In this document: positions 1-8,287 of the stretch, in pieces | Layout of the letters: each line of letters starts with the position of its first letter | Numbering within the stretch: position 1 is the first letter of the stretch | Assembly: GCF_018476525.1 (NCBI RefSeq) | Contig: NZ_JAHCST010000003.1 | Location: forward strand, 186,001-250,000 | Length of the DNA stretch: 64,000 nt | From: Acrocarpospora catenulata | Lineage (GTDB): Bacteria; Actinomycetota; Actinomycetes; Streptosporangiales; Streptosporangiaceae | Reading direction: 5' to 3' | Program-made: the position numbers and the translations under genes | Notes under the pieces: model-generated | Told to the model about the DNA's origin: nothing | Databases searched by the model: none | What the model saw: only the letters and a program-made list of their open reading frames with translations

Positions 1-32
1 TGCCGGATCTCTGGGGAAAGGGCCTGACACAG

Positions 33-38
33 TAGGCT
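33..38 (+). promoter_or_regulatory. -10 box of the histidine phosphatase gene
   Basis: TAGGCT stands 9 nt before the ATG at 48. No Shine-Dalgarno sequence is visible, so the transcript is probably leaderless or nearly so. The same hexamer appears in front of menG at 25930. No good -35 box can be judged because the window starts here. Confidence 0.45.
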
Positions 39-47
39 GGCTTGACC

Positions 48-680
48 ATGACTGATACCACCGTTGTTCATCTGCTGCGCCACGGTGAGGTGTACAACCC
101 CACTGGGGTGCTGTACGGAAGGTTGCCGGGCTACCACCTGTCGGACACCGGGCGGGCCATGGCGGACATGGTGGCCAAGTCCATCGCCGGGCGGGACATC
201 GTCGCCGTCTGGAGCTCCCCGATGGAACGGGCGCAGGAGACGGCGGCCCCGACCGCCGAGGCGCTCGATCTGCAGGTCGTGCTCGACGATCGCCTGATCG
301 AGGCGACCAACGTCTTCGAGGGCAAGCGATTCTCGGGGGGCGTGTTCCGCGACCCCCGCAACTACTGGCACTTCCGGGATCCGAGCCGGCCGTCGTGGGG
401 TGAGGCGTACCGGGATGTGGTCGCCCGGATGAAGTCGGTGATCGACGACGTGCGGGAGGCCGCGCGGGGCCACGAGGCGGTGCTGGTCAGCCACCAGCTG
501 CCGATCTGGATCATCCGGCTGGCCGCGGAGAGCCGCCGCCTGATGCACGATCCCCGGCGGCGGCAGTGCGCACTGGCCAGCCTGACCAGTTTCACCTTCG
601 AAAGGGACCGGCTGGTGAGCATCGGCTACACCGAGCCCGCCGCCACCCTGCTCAGAGGGGACCCGCTGCCGGGCGCGTAG
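48..680 (+). CDS. Histidine phosphatase family protein (phosphoglycerate mutase-like)
   Basis: This 210-residue protein has the histidine phosphatase signature LLRHGE at residues 9-14, where His12 would be the phospho-accepting residue, and a second conserved histidine in LVSHQLP near residue 150. Length fits the single-domain cobC/gpm branch; the substrate cannot be told. A TTG at 42 is in frame, but ATG at 48 fits the leaderless promoter at 33-38 better. In mycobacteria the homologous gene (Rv0525) sits directly before the cytochrome c biogenesis genes. Here those genes begin only at 18268, after a catabolic island. The next gene is convergent with 17 bp between stops. Confidence 0.85.
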   Translation: MTDTTVVHLLRHGEVYNPTGVLYGRLPGYHLSDTGRAMADMVAKSIAGRDIVAVWSSPMERAQETAAPTAEALDLQVVLDDRLIEATNVFEGKRFSGGVFRDPRNYWHFRDPSRPSWGEAYRDVVARMKSVIDDVREAARGHEAVLVSHQLPIWIIRLAAESRRLMHDPRRRQCALASLTSFTFERDRLVSIGYTEPAATLLRGDPLPGA

Positions 681-697
681 CCACCGGTGTGACCAGG

Positions 698-1819
698 TCA
701 GGCGCCGAGGAGGCAGACGACGCAGGCGTTGCCGTCCACGCCGCCGGCGCCGCCGCCCATGGTCTCCACCAGCCCGATACGGGCGCCCGCCACCTGGCGC
801 GGGCCCGCCTGGCCGCGGAGCTGCCGGACGATCTCGAAGATCTGGGCGACCCCGGTCGCGCCCAGCGGGTGCCCACGGGAGAGCAGGCCACCGGAGGGGT
901 TCACCGGCTGGGGCCCGCCGAGGACGGTGTGGCCGTCCAGAGCGAGCCGGCCGCCGGCCCCCTCGGGTGCCATGCCGAGCGCCTCCAGAGTGACGATCTC
1001 GCCGATGGTGAAGGCGTCGTGCACCTCCAGCACGTCCACGTCGCCGATGCCGACACCCGCGGCCTGGTAGGCCCGCGCGGCGGTCTGCGCGACGAGGTCG
1101 AAGCCCCACACGCGCGGGCTGTCGTGCCCCCAGGCGGCGCCGGTGCCGAACGCGGTGGCGAGCACCGGCACGTCCCGCGCGCCGCGCCGCCGGTCGCCCA
1201 CCACCACCGCGGCCGCGCCGTCGGAGATCGCGCAGCACTGGAGCAGGGTGAGCGGGTCGGCGATCATCCGGGAGGCGAGGACCTCTTCGGCGGTGACCGC
1301 CCGGCGGTGCTGGGCGCGGTCGTTGTGCACCCCGTGCGCGTGGTTCTTCACCGACACGGCGGCCAGTTCGGCGTCGGTGAGCCCGAACAGGTCCTGGTAG
1401 TGCGCGGCGGACATGGCGTAGAGGGCGGGCAGGCCGAGGCCCGCCCGGCCCTCGTGGTCGCGCCGCTCCACGGGCAGCGCCCCGGTGAACCGGGACGTCA
1501 GGTGCTCGACGCCGACCACGAGCACCTGCCGGTGCCGGCCTGCCTCCAGCGCCGCGCACGCCTCGTGGAAGGCGTGGGTGGAGCTGGCGCAGGCGTTTTC
1601 CAGCACGGTGATCGGGAGGCCGGCGATGCCCAGCCGGTGCAGCGTGCGCTGCGCGACGCCCGGCTCGCCGAAGCAGGTGCCGACGTAGACGGCGTCGACC
1701 TGGTCCACCTCCGCGTCGCGCAGCGCCTCCAGCACGGCCAGGCGCACCAGCGACGCCGTACTCTCCGCGGGCTGCTTGCCGAACGCGGAGCTGCCCGCAC
1801 CCCAGACCCAGACGTTCAC
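698..1819 (-). CDS. Thiolase family protein (acetyl-CoA acetyltransferase / SCP-x-like)
   Basis: A thiolase of 373 residues with a canonical active site: the nucleophile region ENACASSTHAF (Cys near residue 91), the EVHDAFT motif and the C-terminal GHPLGATG motif. It would carry out the thiolytic or Claisen step on an acyl-CoA. It is the last gene of the leftward operon and overlaps the DUF35 gene upstream by 4 bp. Such thiolase-DUF35 pairs are known to form complexes, for instance in steroid side-chain degradation and in archaeal acetoacetyl-CoA synthesis. Unlike the two thiolase-fold proteins at 5135-7410, this one keeps the cysteine and both histidines, so it is the likely true thiolase of the pathway. 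Confidence 0.88.
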   Translation of the reverse strand: MNVWVWGAGSSAFGKQPAESTASLVRLAVLEALRDAEVDQVDAVYVGTCFGEPGVAQRTLHRLGIAGLPITVLENACASSTHAFHEACAALEAGRHRQVLVVGVEHLTSRFTGALPVERRDHEGRAGLGLPALYAMSAAHYQDLFGLTDAELAAVSVKNHAHGVHNDRAQHRRAVTAEEVLASRMIADPLTLLQCCAISDGAAAVVVGDRRRGARDVPVLATAFGTGAAWGHDSPRVWGFDLVAQTAARAYQAAGVGIGDVDVLEVHDAFTIGEIVTLEALGMAPEGAGGRLALDGHTVLGGPQPVNPSGGLLSRGHPLGATGVAQIFEIVRQLRGQAGPRQVAGARIGLVETMGGGAGGVDGNACVVCLLGA

Positions 1820-2214
1820 CGCGCCTCCTCAGGAATGGCTTCGAAGAGCGGGTCGCCGTGCTCGGAGAGCCCGGCGCCGCGCACCCGCGTCCCGGCGCGC
1901 AGCCGTTCGGCGGGCGGGCCCGCGAGGTGGCCCAGCAGCCGGGGGCCGCCGTCGAGGTCGACGTAGGCCAGCGCGGTGGGCGCGGGCCTGCCCGGCAGCG
2001 GGACCCGCAGGATCGTGGACGCCCACACGGTGCCGCGCAGCGGGAAGCGCTCCGTGTCGAGCGGGCCGCGGCAGCGTGGGCACCAGGGGCCGTCGAGGGC
2101 CAGCGGCGCGGCGCAGTCCCGGCACCGCCACCCCGCGAGCGCCAGACCGGCGGAGTCTGGGACGATCAGCGGCCGCGAGTCGGGCAGCGGGGGAAGGCCC
2201 CGGTCCCCGCTCAT
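1816..2214 (-). CDS. DUF35 Zn-ribbon/OB-fold acyl-CoA-associated protein
   Basis: A 132-residue DUF35 protein. The rubredoxin-like zinc knuckle is read as CRDC followed by CPRC about 11 residues later, and an OB-fold region follows (TVWASTILRVPLPG, then TALAYVDLDGG). Proteins of this family have no known catalytic residues and bind to thiolase-fold partners, probably handling the CoA substrate. The gene overlaps the thiolase at 698-1819 by 4 bp and the CoA ligase upstream by 4 bp, so all three are translationally coupled. It is the first of two DUF35 genes in this operon; the other is at 4630-5109. Confidence 0.85.
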   Translation of the reverse strand: MSGDRGLPPLPDSRPLIVPDSAGLALAGWRCRDCAAPLALDGPWCPRCRGPLDTERFPLRGTVWASTILRVPLPGRPAPTALAYVDLDGGPRLLGHLAGPPAERLRAGTRVRGAGLSEHGDPLFEAIPEEAR

Positions 2215-3767
2215 CCGATGTTCCGCTGACGGCCCGCCCAGTACGGCCGGCGCAACGCCACCTTGTCGATCTTGCCGAAGGGCGTCTCCGGCAACACCTC
2301 ACGCACCTCGATCGACTTCGGGCGCGCGTACCCGGCCAGCTGTCCCCGCACCCAGGCCAGTACCTCCTCCACGGCGAACTCCCCTGAGACGGGGACCACC
2401 ACGGCGTGCACCGCCTCGCCCCAGTCGTGGTGCGGGATGCCGATCACCGCGACCCGGCTGATCGCGGGGTGCTGGACCAGCACGTCCTCCACCTCCCGGC
2501 AGTAGACGTTCATGCCGCCGGAGATGACCATGTCGTTCTTCCGGTCCTGCAGGTAGAGGTAACCGGCGTCGTCGAGATAGCCGATGTCTCCGGTACGGAC
2601 CCAGGGACCGAGGAACTTGGCGCGGGTCGCCTCCGGATCGCCGAGGTAGCAGTCGAGAGCGTACGGCGAGCGCAGGCAGATCTCGCCGGTCTGCCCCGGC
2701 GGGACCGGTGTGCCCTCGTCGTCCACCACCTGGACGTCGGTCATGATCGACGCCTGCCCGCAGGAGCCCAGCAACTGCGGCCGGGCCGGGTCGTGGTCGC
2801 TCTTGGGCAGGCGGGTGCCCCAGTTGGGCACCTCGGTCTGGCCGTAGAGCTGGATGAACACCGGGCCGAGGACGCGCAGCGCCTCCGCGAGCCGGGTCGG
2901 TGAGATCGGCGCGGCGCCGTACACGACGGTGCGCAGGCGCAGCGCCACCTCCGGGCGGCGGGCGAGCACGTCGAGCAGCCGGTAGATCATCGTCGGGACC
3001 AGGAAGGTCCAGGTGATCCGGTCGCGGTGGAGCAGTTCGACCGTCTGCTCGGCGTCGAAGCCGTCCCGGATGACGATGGTCGCCCCGCGCAGCAACGCGG
3101 ACTGGGCGAACAGCCCGGCGGCGTGGGCCAGCGGCGTCATCAGCAGCAGCCGCTCGTCGTGCAGGATCTCGGCCTCAAGCAGCTGCGCGTAGTGCAGCGC
3201 GACGGCCGAGGACTGGGTGTGCACGACCCCCTTGGGCAGGCCGGTCGTCCCCCCGGTGAAGTAGATCGCCGCCCGGTCCGCAGGCGCGGGGAGGCTGAGC
3301 CTCGGCAGGTCCGGGACGTCGTCCGGGAGGTCGGCCAGGTGTGCCACCTCGGGGACGGCGGGCCCCGGGCCGTCGGCCACCTGTACCGGTGCCGGATCCA
3401 CTCCCGACTCGGCTGCGGCCCCGAGCGCGATCTCGGCGAGGCCGACGCCGAAGACCAGCACCTTGGCCTGGGTCCTGGCCAGGATGTGGGCGACGGTGGC
3501 CTGCGGCAGCATGTGGTTCACCGGCAGCTTGACCGCGCCCAGCCGGGCGATCGCGACGTCGACCACCACGAACTGGGGGCAGTTGCGGGTGTGGACGGCC
3601 ACCACGTCGCCCGTACCGACGCCCAGTTCGCGCAGTTGCCCGGCCACCGCGAGCGACCAGCGGTCGAGCTCGGCGAAGCTCAGCCGGCGCTCGCCGTACT
3701 CGATGGCGGTCCGGTCCGCGTGGCGGCGCAGGGCATGGTCGAACTCCTCACCCAAGGTGGTACGCAC
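2211..3767 (-). CDS. AMP-forming acyl-CoA synthetase (FadD/MenE superfamily), copy 1
   Basis: A 518-residue ANL-superfamily ligase that activates a carboxylic acid to its CoA thioester through an acyl-adenylate. Visible motifs are the P-loop FTGGTTGLPKGV, the adenine-binding YGQTE region, the RTGDIGYLDDAGY stretch, RKNDMVISGGMN at the hinge, and the C-terminal catalytic lysine in ETPFGKIDK. Start is the GTG at 3767, preceded by GAGGAG. It lies 6 bp downstream of the MaoC gene and overlaps the DUF35 gene by 4 bp. It is one of three such ligases in the island; the acid it takes cannot be inferred from sequence by eye. Confidence 0.9.
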   Translation of the reverse strand: MRTTLGEEFDHALRRHADRTAIEYGERRLSFAELDRWSLAVAGQLRELGVGTGDVVAVHTRNCPQFVVVDVAIARLGAVKLPVNHMLPQATVAHILARTQAKVLVFGVGLAEIALGAAAESGVDPAPVQVADGPGPAVPEVAHLADLPDDVPDLPRLSLPAPADRAAIYFTGGTTGLPKGVVHTQSSAVALHYAQLLEAEILHDERLLLMTPLAHAAGLFAQSALLRGATIVIRDGFDAEQTVELLHRDRITWTFLVPTMIYRLLDVLARRPEVALRLRTVVYGAAPISPTRLAEALRVLGPVFIQLYGQTEVPNWGTRLPKSDHDPARPQLLGSCGQASIMTDVQVVDDEGTPVPPGQTGEICLRSPYALDCYLGDPEATRAKFLGPWVRTGDIGYLDDAGYLYLQDRKNDMVISGGMNVYCREVEDVLVQHPAISRVAVIGIPHHDWGEAVHAVVVPVSGEFAVEEVLAWVRGQLAGYARPKSIEVREVLPETPFGKIDKVALRRPYWAGRQRNIG

Positions 3768-3773
3768 GGCTCC

Positions 3774-4190
3774 TCAACCTTTCCTTGCCTGACAAACGGG
3801 CAGGTCCACGGTGGCGGTACCGGTCAGCACCTCGGTGCCGCCGGGACCGCGCAGCCACACCCGTAACCGCACCCGCGACCCCTCCCCGTCAGCCACCTCG
3901 CCCCCGGCGGTCACCTCGTCACCGTCGAACACGTTGCCGAGAAACCGGACCCGCACCTCGCGCAGCGCCGCCGACGAGCCCGCCCACCGGGTGATCGCGC
4001 GCACCACGTACGCGACGTTCAGCCCGCCCTGGTTGACCAGCCGGTCGCCCAGACCGGCCGCGCGGACCGCCGCCACGTCGAAGTGGATCGGGTTCGGGTC
4101 GGCGGTGAGCAGGGTGAACACCCGCATCGGGCCCGCCTCGACGGTGGTGCGCACCTCGGGCAGCACGCCGTCCCACGGCTCGGCCGTCAT
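3774..4190 (-). CDS. MaoC-like (R)-enoyl-CoA hydratase, catalytic subunit
   Basis: A 138-residue single hot-dog protein. It carries the hydratase-2 motif as LLTADPNPIHFD (residues about 28-39), with the catalytic aspartate and histidine both present, followed by NQGGLNVAYV. It probably hydrates an enoyl-CoA. The 148-residue hot-dog gene just upstream (4187-4633) overlaps it by 4 bp and lacks the motif. Such pairs form heterodimeric hydratases, as in steroid-degrading ChsH1-ChsH2. I infer that this gene supplies the active site and its neighbour the substrate-binding fold. Confidence 0.83.
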   Translation of the reverse strand: MTAEPWDGVLPEVRTTVEAGPMRVFTLLTADPNPIHFDVAAVRAAGLGDRLVNQGGLNVAYVVRAITRWAGSSAALREVRVRFLGNVFDGDEVTAGGEVADGEGSRVRLRVWLRGPGGTEVLTGTATVDLPVCQARKG

Positions 4191-4633
4191 GGCGCCCTCC
4201 GGACCAGGACGAAGCTGCTGGTGGCCGAGGCGGCCACCGTGCCCGCCGGCTCGTGCAGGTCGAGCCGGAAGGTGAGCACGTCGAAGACCCCGGACCGGCG
4301 GCCCGTCCTGCGGTCAAGACCGGTGACCTCACCCGCCACCGTGTACTCGGTCGCCGGGCGGAGCGGGACGATCTGGGACAGGGCCACCTCCCCGAAGAGC
4401 ACGCCGTCCTCGACCCGCGCGTCGGCGAGTCCGATCAGCTCCGCGATGGTGGTGCCCATGCCGCGCAACCCGGCGACGAGAATCCAGGTGGGGTCGAGGA
4501 CCCCGTCGTCCGGGTCGGCGCGCATCGCCTCGTGGCCCAGCCATGCCTCGTGCGGCTCGATCCGGACCCGCCCGCCGGGGAGCCGGTACCCGACCAGCCG
4601 GTCGGACAGTTCGGCCGCGCTCGCCGGGTTCAC
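4187..4633 (-). CDS. MaoC dehydratase N-terminal-type (FAS1_DH) hot-dog protein, non-catalytic subunit
   Basis: A 148-residue hot-dog protein of the MaoC_dehydrat_N kind: it has the conserved opening SDRLVGYRLPGGRVRIEPHE and a core around VLFGEVALSQIVPLRPATEY, but no D-x-N-P-x-H hydratase motif. Together with the catalytic MaoC at 3774-4190 it likely forms a heterodimeric enoyl-CoA hydratase. Start is GTG at 4633, overlapping the stop of the DUF35 gene (GTGA). In steroid-degrading ChsH2 a MaoC domain is fused to a DUF35 domain; here the two are separate adjacent genes. Confidence 0.78.
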   Translation of the reverse strand: MNPASAAELSDRLVGYRLPGGRVRIEPHEAWLGHEAMRADPDDGVLDPTWILVAGLRGMGTTIAELIGLADARVEDGVLFGEVALSQIVPLRPATEYTVAGEVTGLDRRTGRRSGVFDVLTFRLDLHEPAGTVAASATSSFVLVRRAP

Positions 4634-5109
4634 GGCTGTGCGGGCGCCACGGCGAAGTGGGCGATGTCGGTGATGGCGGCGGTGCGCTCGTCCGCCCAGA
4701 CCGCCCGCACCCGGACCCCGCCGCGCAGCGCCTTGCGCGCGGCGTCCACGTCGCTCAGGTCCACTCCGCCGACGAAGTGCATGAGCAGCGAGTGGGTGCC
4801 GTCGATCTCGATCGCGCCGACCGCGTACGGCGCCTGCGGGCCGCCGTCGAACCCCTGGTAGACGATGGTCGCCGTGCGCAGGGTGCCCACCGGCTCACAC
4901 TCCTGCCACCTGGTGATCGGTTCGTAGCAGGCCTCGCAGTAGCTCTGCGGGGGCAGATAGGTGCGGTCGCAGTGGTCGCAGGTGCTGGCGAGCAGCTTCC
5001 GGTCGCGCAGGCCGCGCATGAACCGGCTCCAGGCCCGGCCGAGCCGCACCCGGTAGTCGATCTCCCAGCGGACGTCGTGGATCAGGGCCGCTGTGCTGGT
5101 CTCGCTCAT
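4630..5109 (-). CDS. DUF35 Zn-ribbon/OB-fold protein, partner of the thiolase-like proteins
   Basis: A 159-residue DUF35 protein with four zinc cysteines (CDHC, then CEAC about 12 residues on) after an N-terminal helix (VRLGRAWSRFMRGLRDRKLL), then an OB fold. It sits between the MaoC pair and two thiolase-fold genes, the order expected if it bridges hydration and carbon-carbon cleavage as the DUF35 part of ChsH2 does with Ltp2. It is longer than the DUF35 copy at 1816-2214 because of the N-terminal helix, a region used in known complexes to contact the thiolase partner. The gap to the thiolase upstream is 25 bp, with a purine-rich GAGAGGAAAAATC before the ATG. Confidence 0.85.
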   Translation of the reverse strand: MSETSTAALIHDVRWEIDYRVRLGRAWSRFMRGLRDRKLLASTCDHCDRTYLPPQSYCEACYEPITRWQECEPVGTLRTATIVYQGFDGGPQAPYAVGAIEIDGTHSLLMHFVGGVDLSDVDAARKALRGGVRVRAVWADERTAAITDIAHFAVAPAQP

Positions 5110-5134
5110 GATTTTTCCTCTCGGTGGCTCTGCG

Positions 5135-6304
5135 TCACAGGTCGACCCGTTCCAGCACGGTCGCCGTGTGGAACTGGAAGAACGTGCCGCCCGTGCTGTG
5201 CGCGAGGCCGCGGCGCGCGCCCTCGACCTGACGGGCGGTGGCCTGGCCCATCAGCTGCGTCGCGATGTGCGCGACCGGCGAGATCTGGCCGGCCACCCCG
5301 GGGTTGGTGCACTGGATGCCGCCGGAGAGGTTCACCGGGAGGTCGCCGCCGTACCGGGTGACGCCCTTGCGGAGCAGCTCCGGCGCGCCCCCGTACGGGC
5401 AGAGCCCGAACGCCTCCATCAACATGAACTCCATCGGCGCGTACGGGTTGAACAGCTCGACGACGTCGAATTCGCTACGCGGGTCGACGACCTGGGCCTC
5501 CCGGTAGGCACGGCGGGCCATCACCTCGACCACCTCGAAGGTCGAGAAGTCCCGCCGCTTGCCGCCGAGGTAGCCGTCGCTGATGGACTGCGCGGCGGTG
5601 ATCCGCGCCACCGGATGCCCGGCCTGCCCGCCTACCACGCTCTCGGCGCCGACCACCAGGGCGATCGCCCCGGACGAGACCGGGCAGACCATGCCCAGCC
5701 GCAGCGGGGTGGAGACCATGCGGGCCGCGTGCTCGGCCGAGAGCGCGCTGGTGACGTGGGCGAAGGGGTTGTGGTCGGCGTTCTCCCTGTTCTTGGTGGC
5801 CAGCAGCTCGAAGTCGGCGTCGGTGACGCCGTACCGCTCCTGGTAGGCGGCGGGGAAGAAGGCGCCCATGTGCACCGCGCCCATGCCCAGCGGCTGCTCC
5901 ATCACCATCGGCGAGTTGGTGTTGATCACGGCCTGCAGGTCGACCGGCCCGTCGAAGGTGTTGGGCGCGACGCACAGCACGCGCTGGGCGAACCCGGCGC
6001 GGATCAGCGCGGCCGCCTGGTTGGGCAGGTGCCCGCCGGTGGTGCCGCCGGTGCAGATCGGCAGCACGGTGGTGTACGGCGGCAGGCCCAGCGCGGGGGC
6101 GATCGTGCGCGCCGCCACGCTGGACGCCTCGAAGCCCGCGATGTCGCCGATGATCACCACATCGATGTCCCGCCGGTCGCAGCCGGCGTGTTCGAGGGCC
6201 CGGTCCACCGCGAGCCGGCAGAGCTCGTTCTTGGACAGTTCCTGCCGCCGGGGGGAGGTGGCCTCGGTGAAGCCGACCCCGGCGATGACCGCGTGGTCTC
6301 TCAT
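5135..6304 (-). CDS. Thiolase-fold protein with altered active site (possible Ltp2-like retro-aldolase)
   Basis: A 389-residue thiolase-fold protein starting MRDHAVIAGVGFTEATS. The ATG at 6304 is chosen because it overlaps the stop of the upstream gene (ATGA); an earlier in-frame start would run far into that gene. A cysteine stands at the nucleophile position (LPICTGGTTGG). The usual HDAF motif, however, reads FNPYAP and the usual GHPxGATG motif reads CTNPGVAG, so both catalytic histidines are missing. Proteins with such changes include the Ltp2 aldolases of steroid side-chain degradation, which work with a DUF35 partner. A DUF35 gene follows directly. A retro-aldol role is inference; a non-enzymatic scaffold role is the alternative. 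Confidence 0.8.
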   Translation of the reverse strand: MRDHAVIAGVGFTEATSPRRQELSKNELCRLAVDRALEHAGCDRRDIDVVIIGDIAGFEASSVAARTIAPALGLPPYTTVLPICTGGTTGGHLPNQAAALIRAGFAQRVLCVAPNTFDGPVDLQAVINTNSPMVMEQPLGMGAVHMGAFFPAAYQERYGVTDADFELLATKNRENADHNPFAHVTSALSAEHAARMVSTPLRLGMVCPVSSGAIALVVGAESVVGGQAGHPVARITAAQSISDGYLGGKRRDFSTFEVVEVMARRAYREAQVVDPRSEFDVVELFNPYAPMEFMLMEAFGLCPYGGAPELLRKGVTRYGGDLPVNLSGGIQCTNPGVAGQISPVAHIATQLMGQATARQVEGARRGLAHSTGGTFFQFHTATVLERVDL

Positions 6305-7410
6305 ACTCCCTCCAGCACCAGGACGTTGACGGTCGAGGAGACCAGCCCGCACAGGTCGTCGGCCGCGTGCACGACCGCGACGCCGCCGTGGTCGTCGGCC
6401 AGGTTGTCGAGCGTCTCCACCACCCGCAGCAGGCCGTTGGCGATGCCGGGGTAGTTGGCGCGCACCCCGCCCGAGCGGTTGATCCTAGGCGCGTCCAGGC
6501 CGTCCAGGTCGAGCGCGGACCGGATCTCCGCGCTGAGCGCGGGGCTCAGGTCGGTGAGCTCGACCGAGCCGACCTGCTCGGCCGGATGGTCGAGGCCGGC
6601 CATCGCGTAGGCGCGCGTGCGGGCCACCGCGGTGGCGGCGCCGGGGTCGGCGAGCCAGCCGGGGTTGGCGGTGGCGGGCGCGGTCGCCGAGCCCCAGCCC
6701 GCGATCCTGGCCCGGGGGCGGGGGCAGCGGCGCGCGGACACGCCCGCGGCGAGCACCACCGCCCCCACCCCGGCGGACGCGGCGGGCAGCATGAGCTCGG
6801 TCAGCGGCGCGACCGCCATCGGCGCCGCGGCCACCTCGGCGGCGGTCACGGCGGGGCGGGTGCCGCGCCGGGCCGCGCCCCGGGTGATCTCCGCCGCGGT
6901 CGCCGCCGCCAGCTCCTCGAACCTCGCCTGGCCCGCGTCGATCCGCTCGGCCGCGTGCAGGCCCAGGGTGACCGACGAGGTCATGCCGACGGGGCGGTCG
7001 AGGTGCGCGTCGAAGGTGTAGCTGCTCACGTGCTGGTCGAGCCGGCGGACGGCGCGCTCGGCGAGGCCGCCGATCTCGGGGACGTGGATGCCCGCGACGA
7101 TCGCGAAGTCCACGGCGCCGCCGGCCAGCCCGGCGAGGGCCACCAGCAGGGCGGCGGAGGCGTCGCCCTCGACCCGCAGCTCGTCGTTGAGGTAGCCCGC
7201 CGCCGCCGGGGCGGTGAGCGCGTTGGAGATCGACCTCGCGTCGTACAGGTCGAGCGAGCTGGTGATCGCCAGGCCGATCTGGTGACGGCGCACACCGGCG
7301 TCCCGCAGGGCGGCCGAGCAGCACTCGAAGACCAGCTCGTCGAGTTGAAGGTCGGTGTCGTCGCCGACCGTCCGCCACGCCGATCCCACGACGTACAGAT
7401 CAGGTGTCAA
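6301..7410 (-). CDS. Degenerate thiolase-like protein lacking the nucleophile cysteine
   Basis: A 369-residue protein with thiolase-fold hallmarks: the opening DLYVVGSAWRTVGDD, a core helix region at VEGDASAALLVALAGLAGG where the nucleophile cysteine would be, ELTDLSPALSAEI in place of HDAF, and NRSGGVRANYPGIANG in place of the GHP loop. No cysteine or histidine remains at the catalytic positions. It overlaps the next thiolase-fold gene by 4 bp, suggesting a heteromeric complex in which this is the inactive subunit. Start is TTG at 7410 with GGTGAGG upstream. As first gene of the leftward operon it lies 28 bp from the operator at 7439-7458. Confidence 0.75.
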   Translation of the reverse strand: MTPDLYVVGSAWRTVGDDTDLQLDELVFECCSAALRDAGVRRHQIGLAITSSLDLYDARSISNALTAPAAAGYLNDELRVEGDASAALLVALAGLAGGAVDFAIVAGIHVPEIGGLAERAVRRLDQHVSSYTFDAHLDRPVGMTSSVTLGLHAAERIDAGQARFEELAAATAAEITRGAARRGTRPAVTAAEVAAAPMAVAPLTELMLPAASAGVGAVVLAAGVSARRCPRPRARIAGWGSATAPATANPGWLADPGAATAVARTRAYAMAGLDHPAEQVGSVELTDLSPALSAEIRSALDLDGLDAPRINRSGGVRANYPGIANGLLRVVETLDNLADDHGGVAVVHAADDLCGLVSSTVNVLVLEGV

Positions 7411-7438
7411 TGGAACCTCACCCGGAAGTCTCCCTGCT

Positions 7439-7458
7439 TAGTTATTGGTTAATCACTA
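7439..7458. promoter_or_regulatory. Candidate operator site 1 of the catabolic island
   Basis: TAGTTAT-TGGTTA-ATCACTA, an imperfect inverted repeat with 7-bp arms and a 6-bp spacer. It differs by one base from the perfect copy at 10966-10985. It lies 28 bp upstream of the leftward thiolase operon and about 200 bp upstream of the divergent tetR gene, so one site could serve the operon and possibly autoregulation. Size and symmetry fit TetR-family operators. Confidence 0.7.
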
Positions 7459-7660
7459 GCGTGCAGTCTAGGCATGACGTCGCTCGCGCGTAAAGACAGA
7501 CCCCCCGCTTCGCGGCAATCACGCCCTTTTCGCCTGGGGAGATGTGGCATCATCGTCGAGGGGTGACCCTCCCAGGGGTACGTGGCGGGGTTCGAATCGC
7601 GTAGTGTGGAGCGCAGATTGACTGTTCACAAAGGCCGTTCCCGGGGCGAGGTGGCCTGAG

Positions 7661-8287
7661 ATGACCGACCCACGCGGCCGTGTCCGCGACCCGGCCCGCC
7701 GGGACCGGATTCTCGACGCGGCCACCGAGCTCATCGCCCAGCACGGCTACCTCGGGGTCAACCTGGCCGACATCGGGACCGCGGCGGGCATCGTCGGATC
7801 AGGCATCTACCGGCACTTCGACAGCAAGGCGGCCATCCTCGTCGAGCTGTTCGACCGCGTGGTCGACCGGCTGGTCACCGACGCCGAGGCCACGCTGCGC
7901 ACGGTCAGTGAGCCGCGGCAGACACTGGCCGCGCTGGTCCGCGCGCACGTGGCCTTCACCATGGACGAGCGCGATCTCTGCCAGATCTACCTGCGGGAGT
8001 CGCGCAACCTACCGGACGGGGACCACCGGCGGCTGCGCTGGAAGCAGCGCCACTACCTCGACCTGTGGCACGACGTGCTGTGCGCGGTCCGGCCCGAGCT
8101 GGACCCGGCGCACGCTCAGGTGCGGGTGCACGCCGCGATCTCCTGCATCCACTCGATCCTGCGCTACCGCAGCCCGCTGCCCTACGAGGAACTCGCCGAC
8201 CAGCTCACCGAGGCGGCCTGCCGGGCCCTCGGCATCACCGTCACCGCCGCCGCGGACCAGCCGGACACCGCCACCGCGGCCTCCTGA
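7661..8287 (+). CDS. TetR/AcrR family regulator, likely controller of the island
   Basis: A 208-residue TetR protein. The N-terminal helix-turn-helix is clear at about residues 10-60 (RDRILDAATELIAQHG, then IYRHFDSKAAIL), and the C-terminal half is the usual all-helical ligand and dimer domain, of the type found in regulators of lipid and acyl-CoA catabolism. A GAGGTGG stretch precedes the ATG at 7661. The gene is divergent from the thiolase operon and abuts, tail to tail, the nitronate monooxygenase-like gene. It is the only regulator within the island, so it is the natural candidate for the repeated 20-bp operator. An acyl-CoA or free-acid ligand is inferred. Confidence 0.9.
   Translation: MTDPRGRVRDPARRDRILDAATELIAQHGYLGVNLADIGTAAGIVGSGIYRHFDSKAAILVELFDRVVDRLVTDAEATLRTVSEPRQTLAALVRAHVAFTMDERDLCQIYLRESRNLPDGDHRRLRWKQRHYLDLWHDVLCAVRPELDPAHAQVRVHAAISCIHSILRYRSPLPYEELADQLTEAACRALGITVTAAADQPDTATAAS

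Noticed and set aside
7602-7621. Possible fourth operator copy upstream of tetR (TAGTGTG then a 6-bp gap)
   Set aside because: Only the left arm resembles the consensus; the right arm matches at 2 of 7 positions. It is more likely part of the tetR promoter (TAGTGT as -10).
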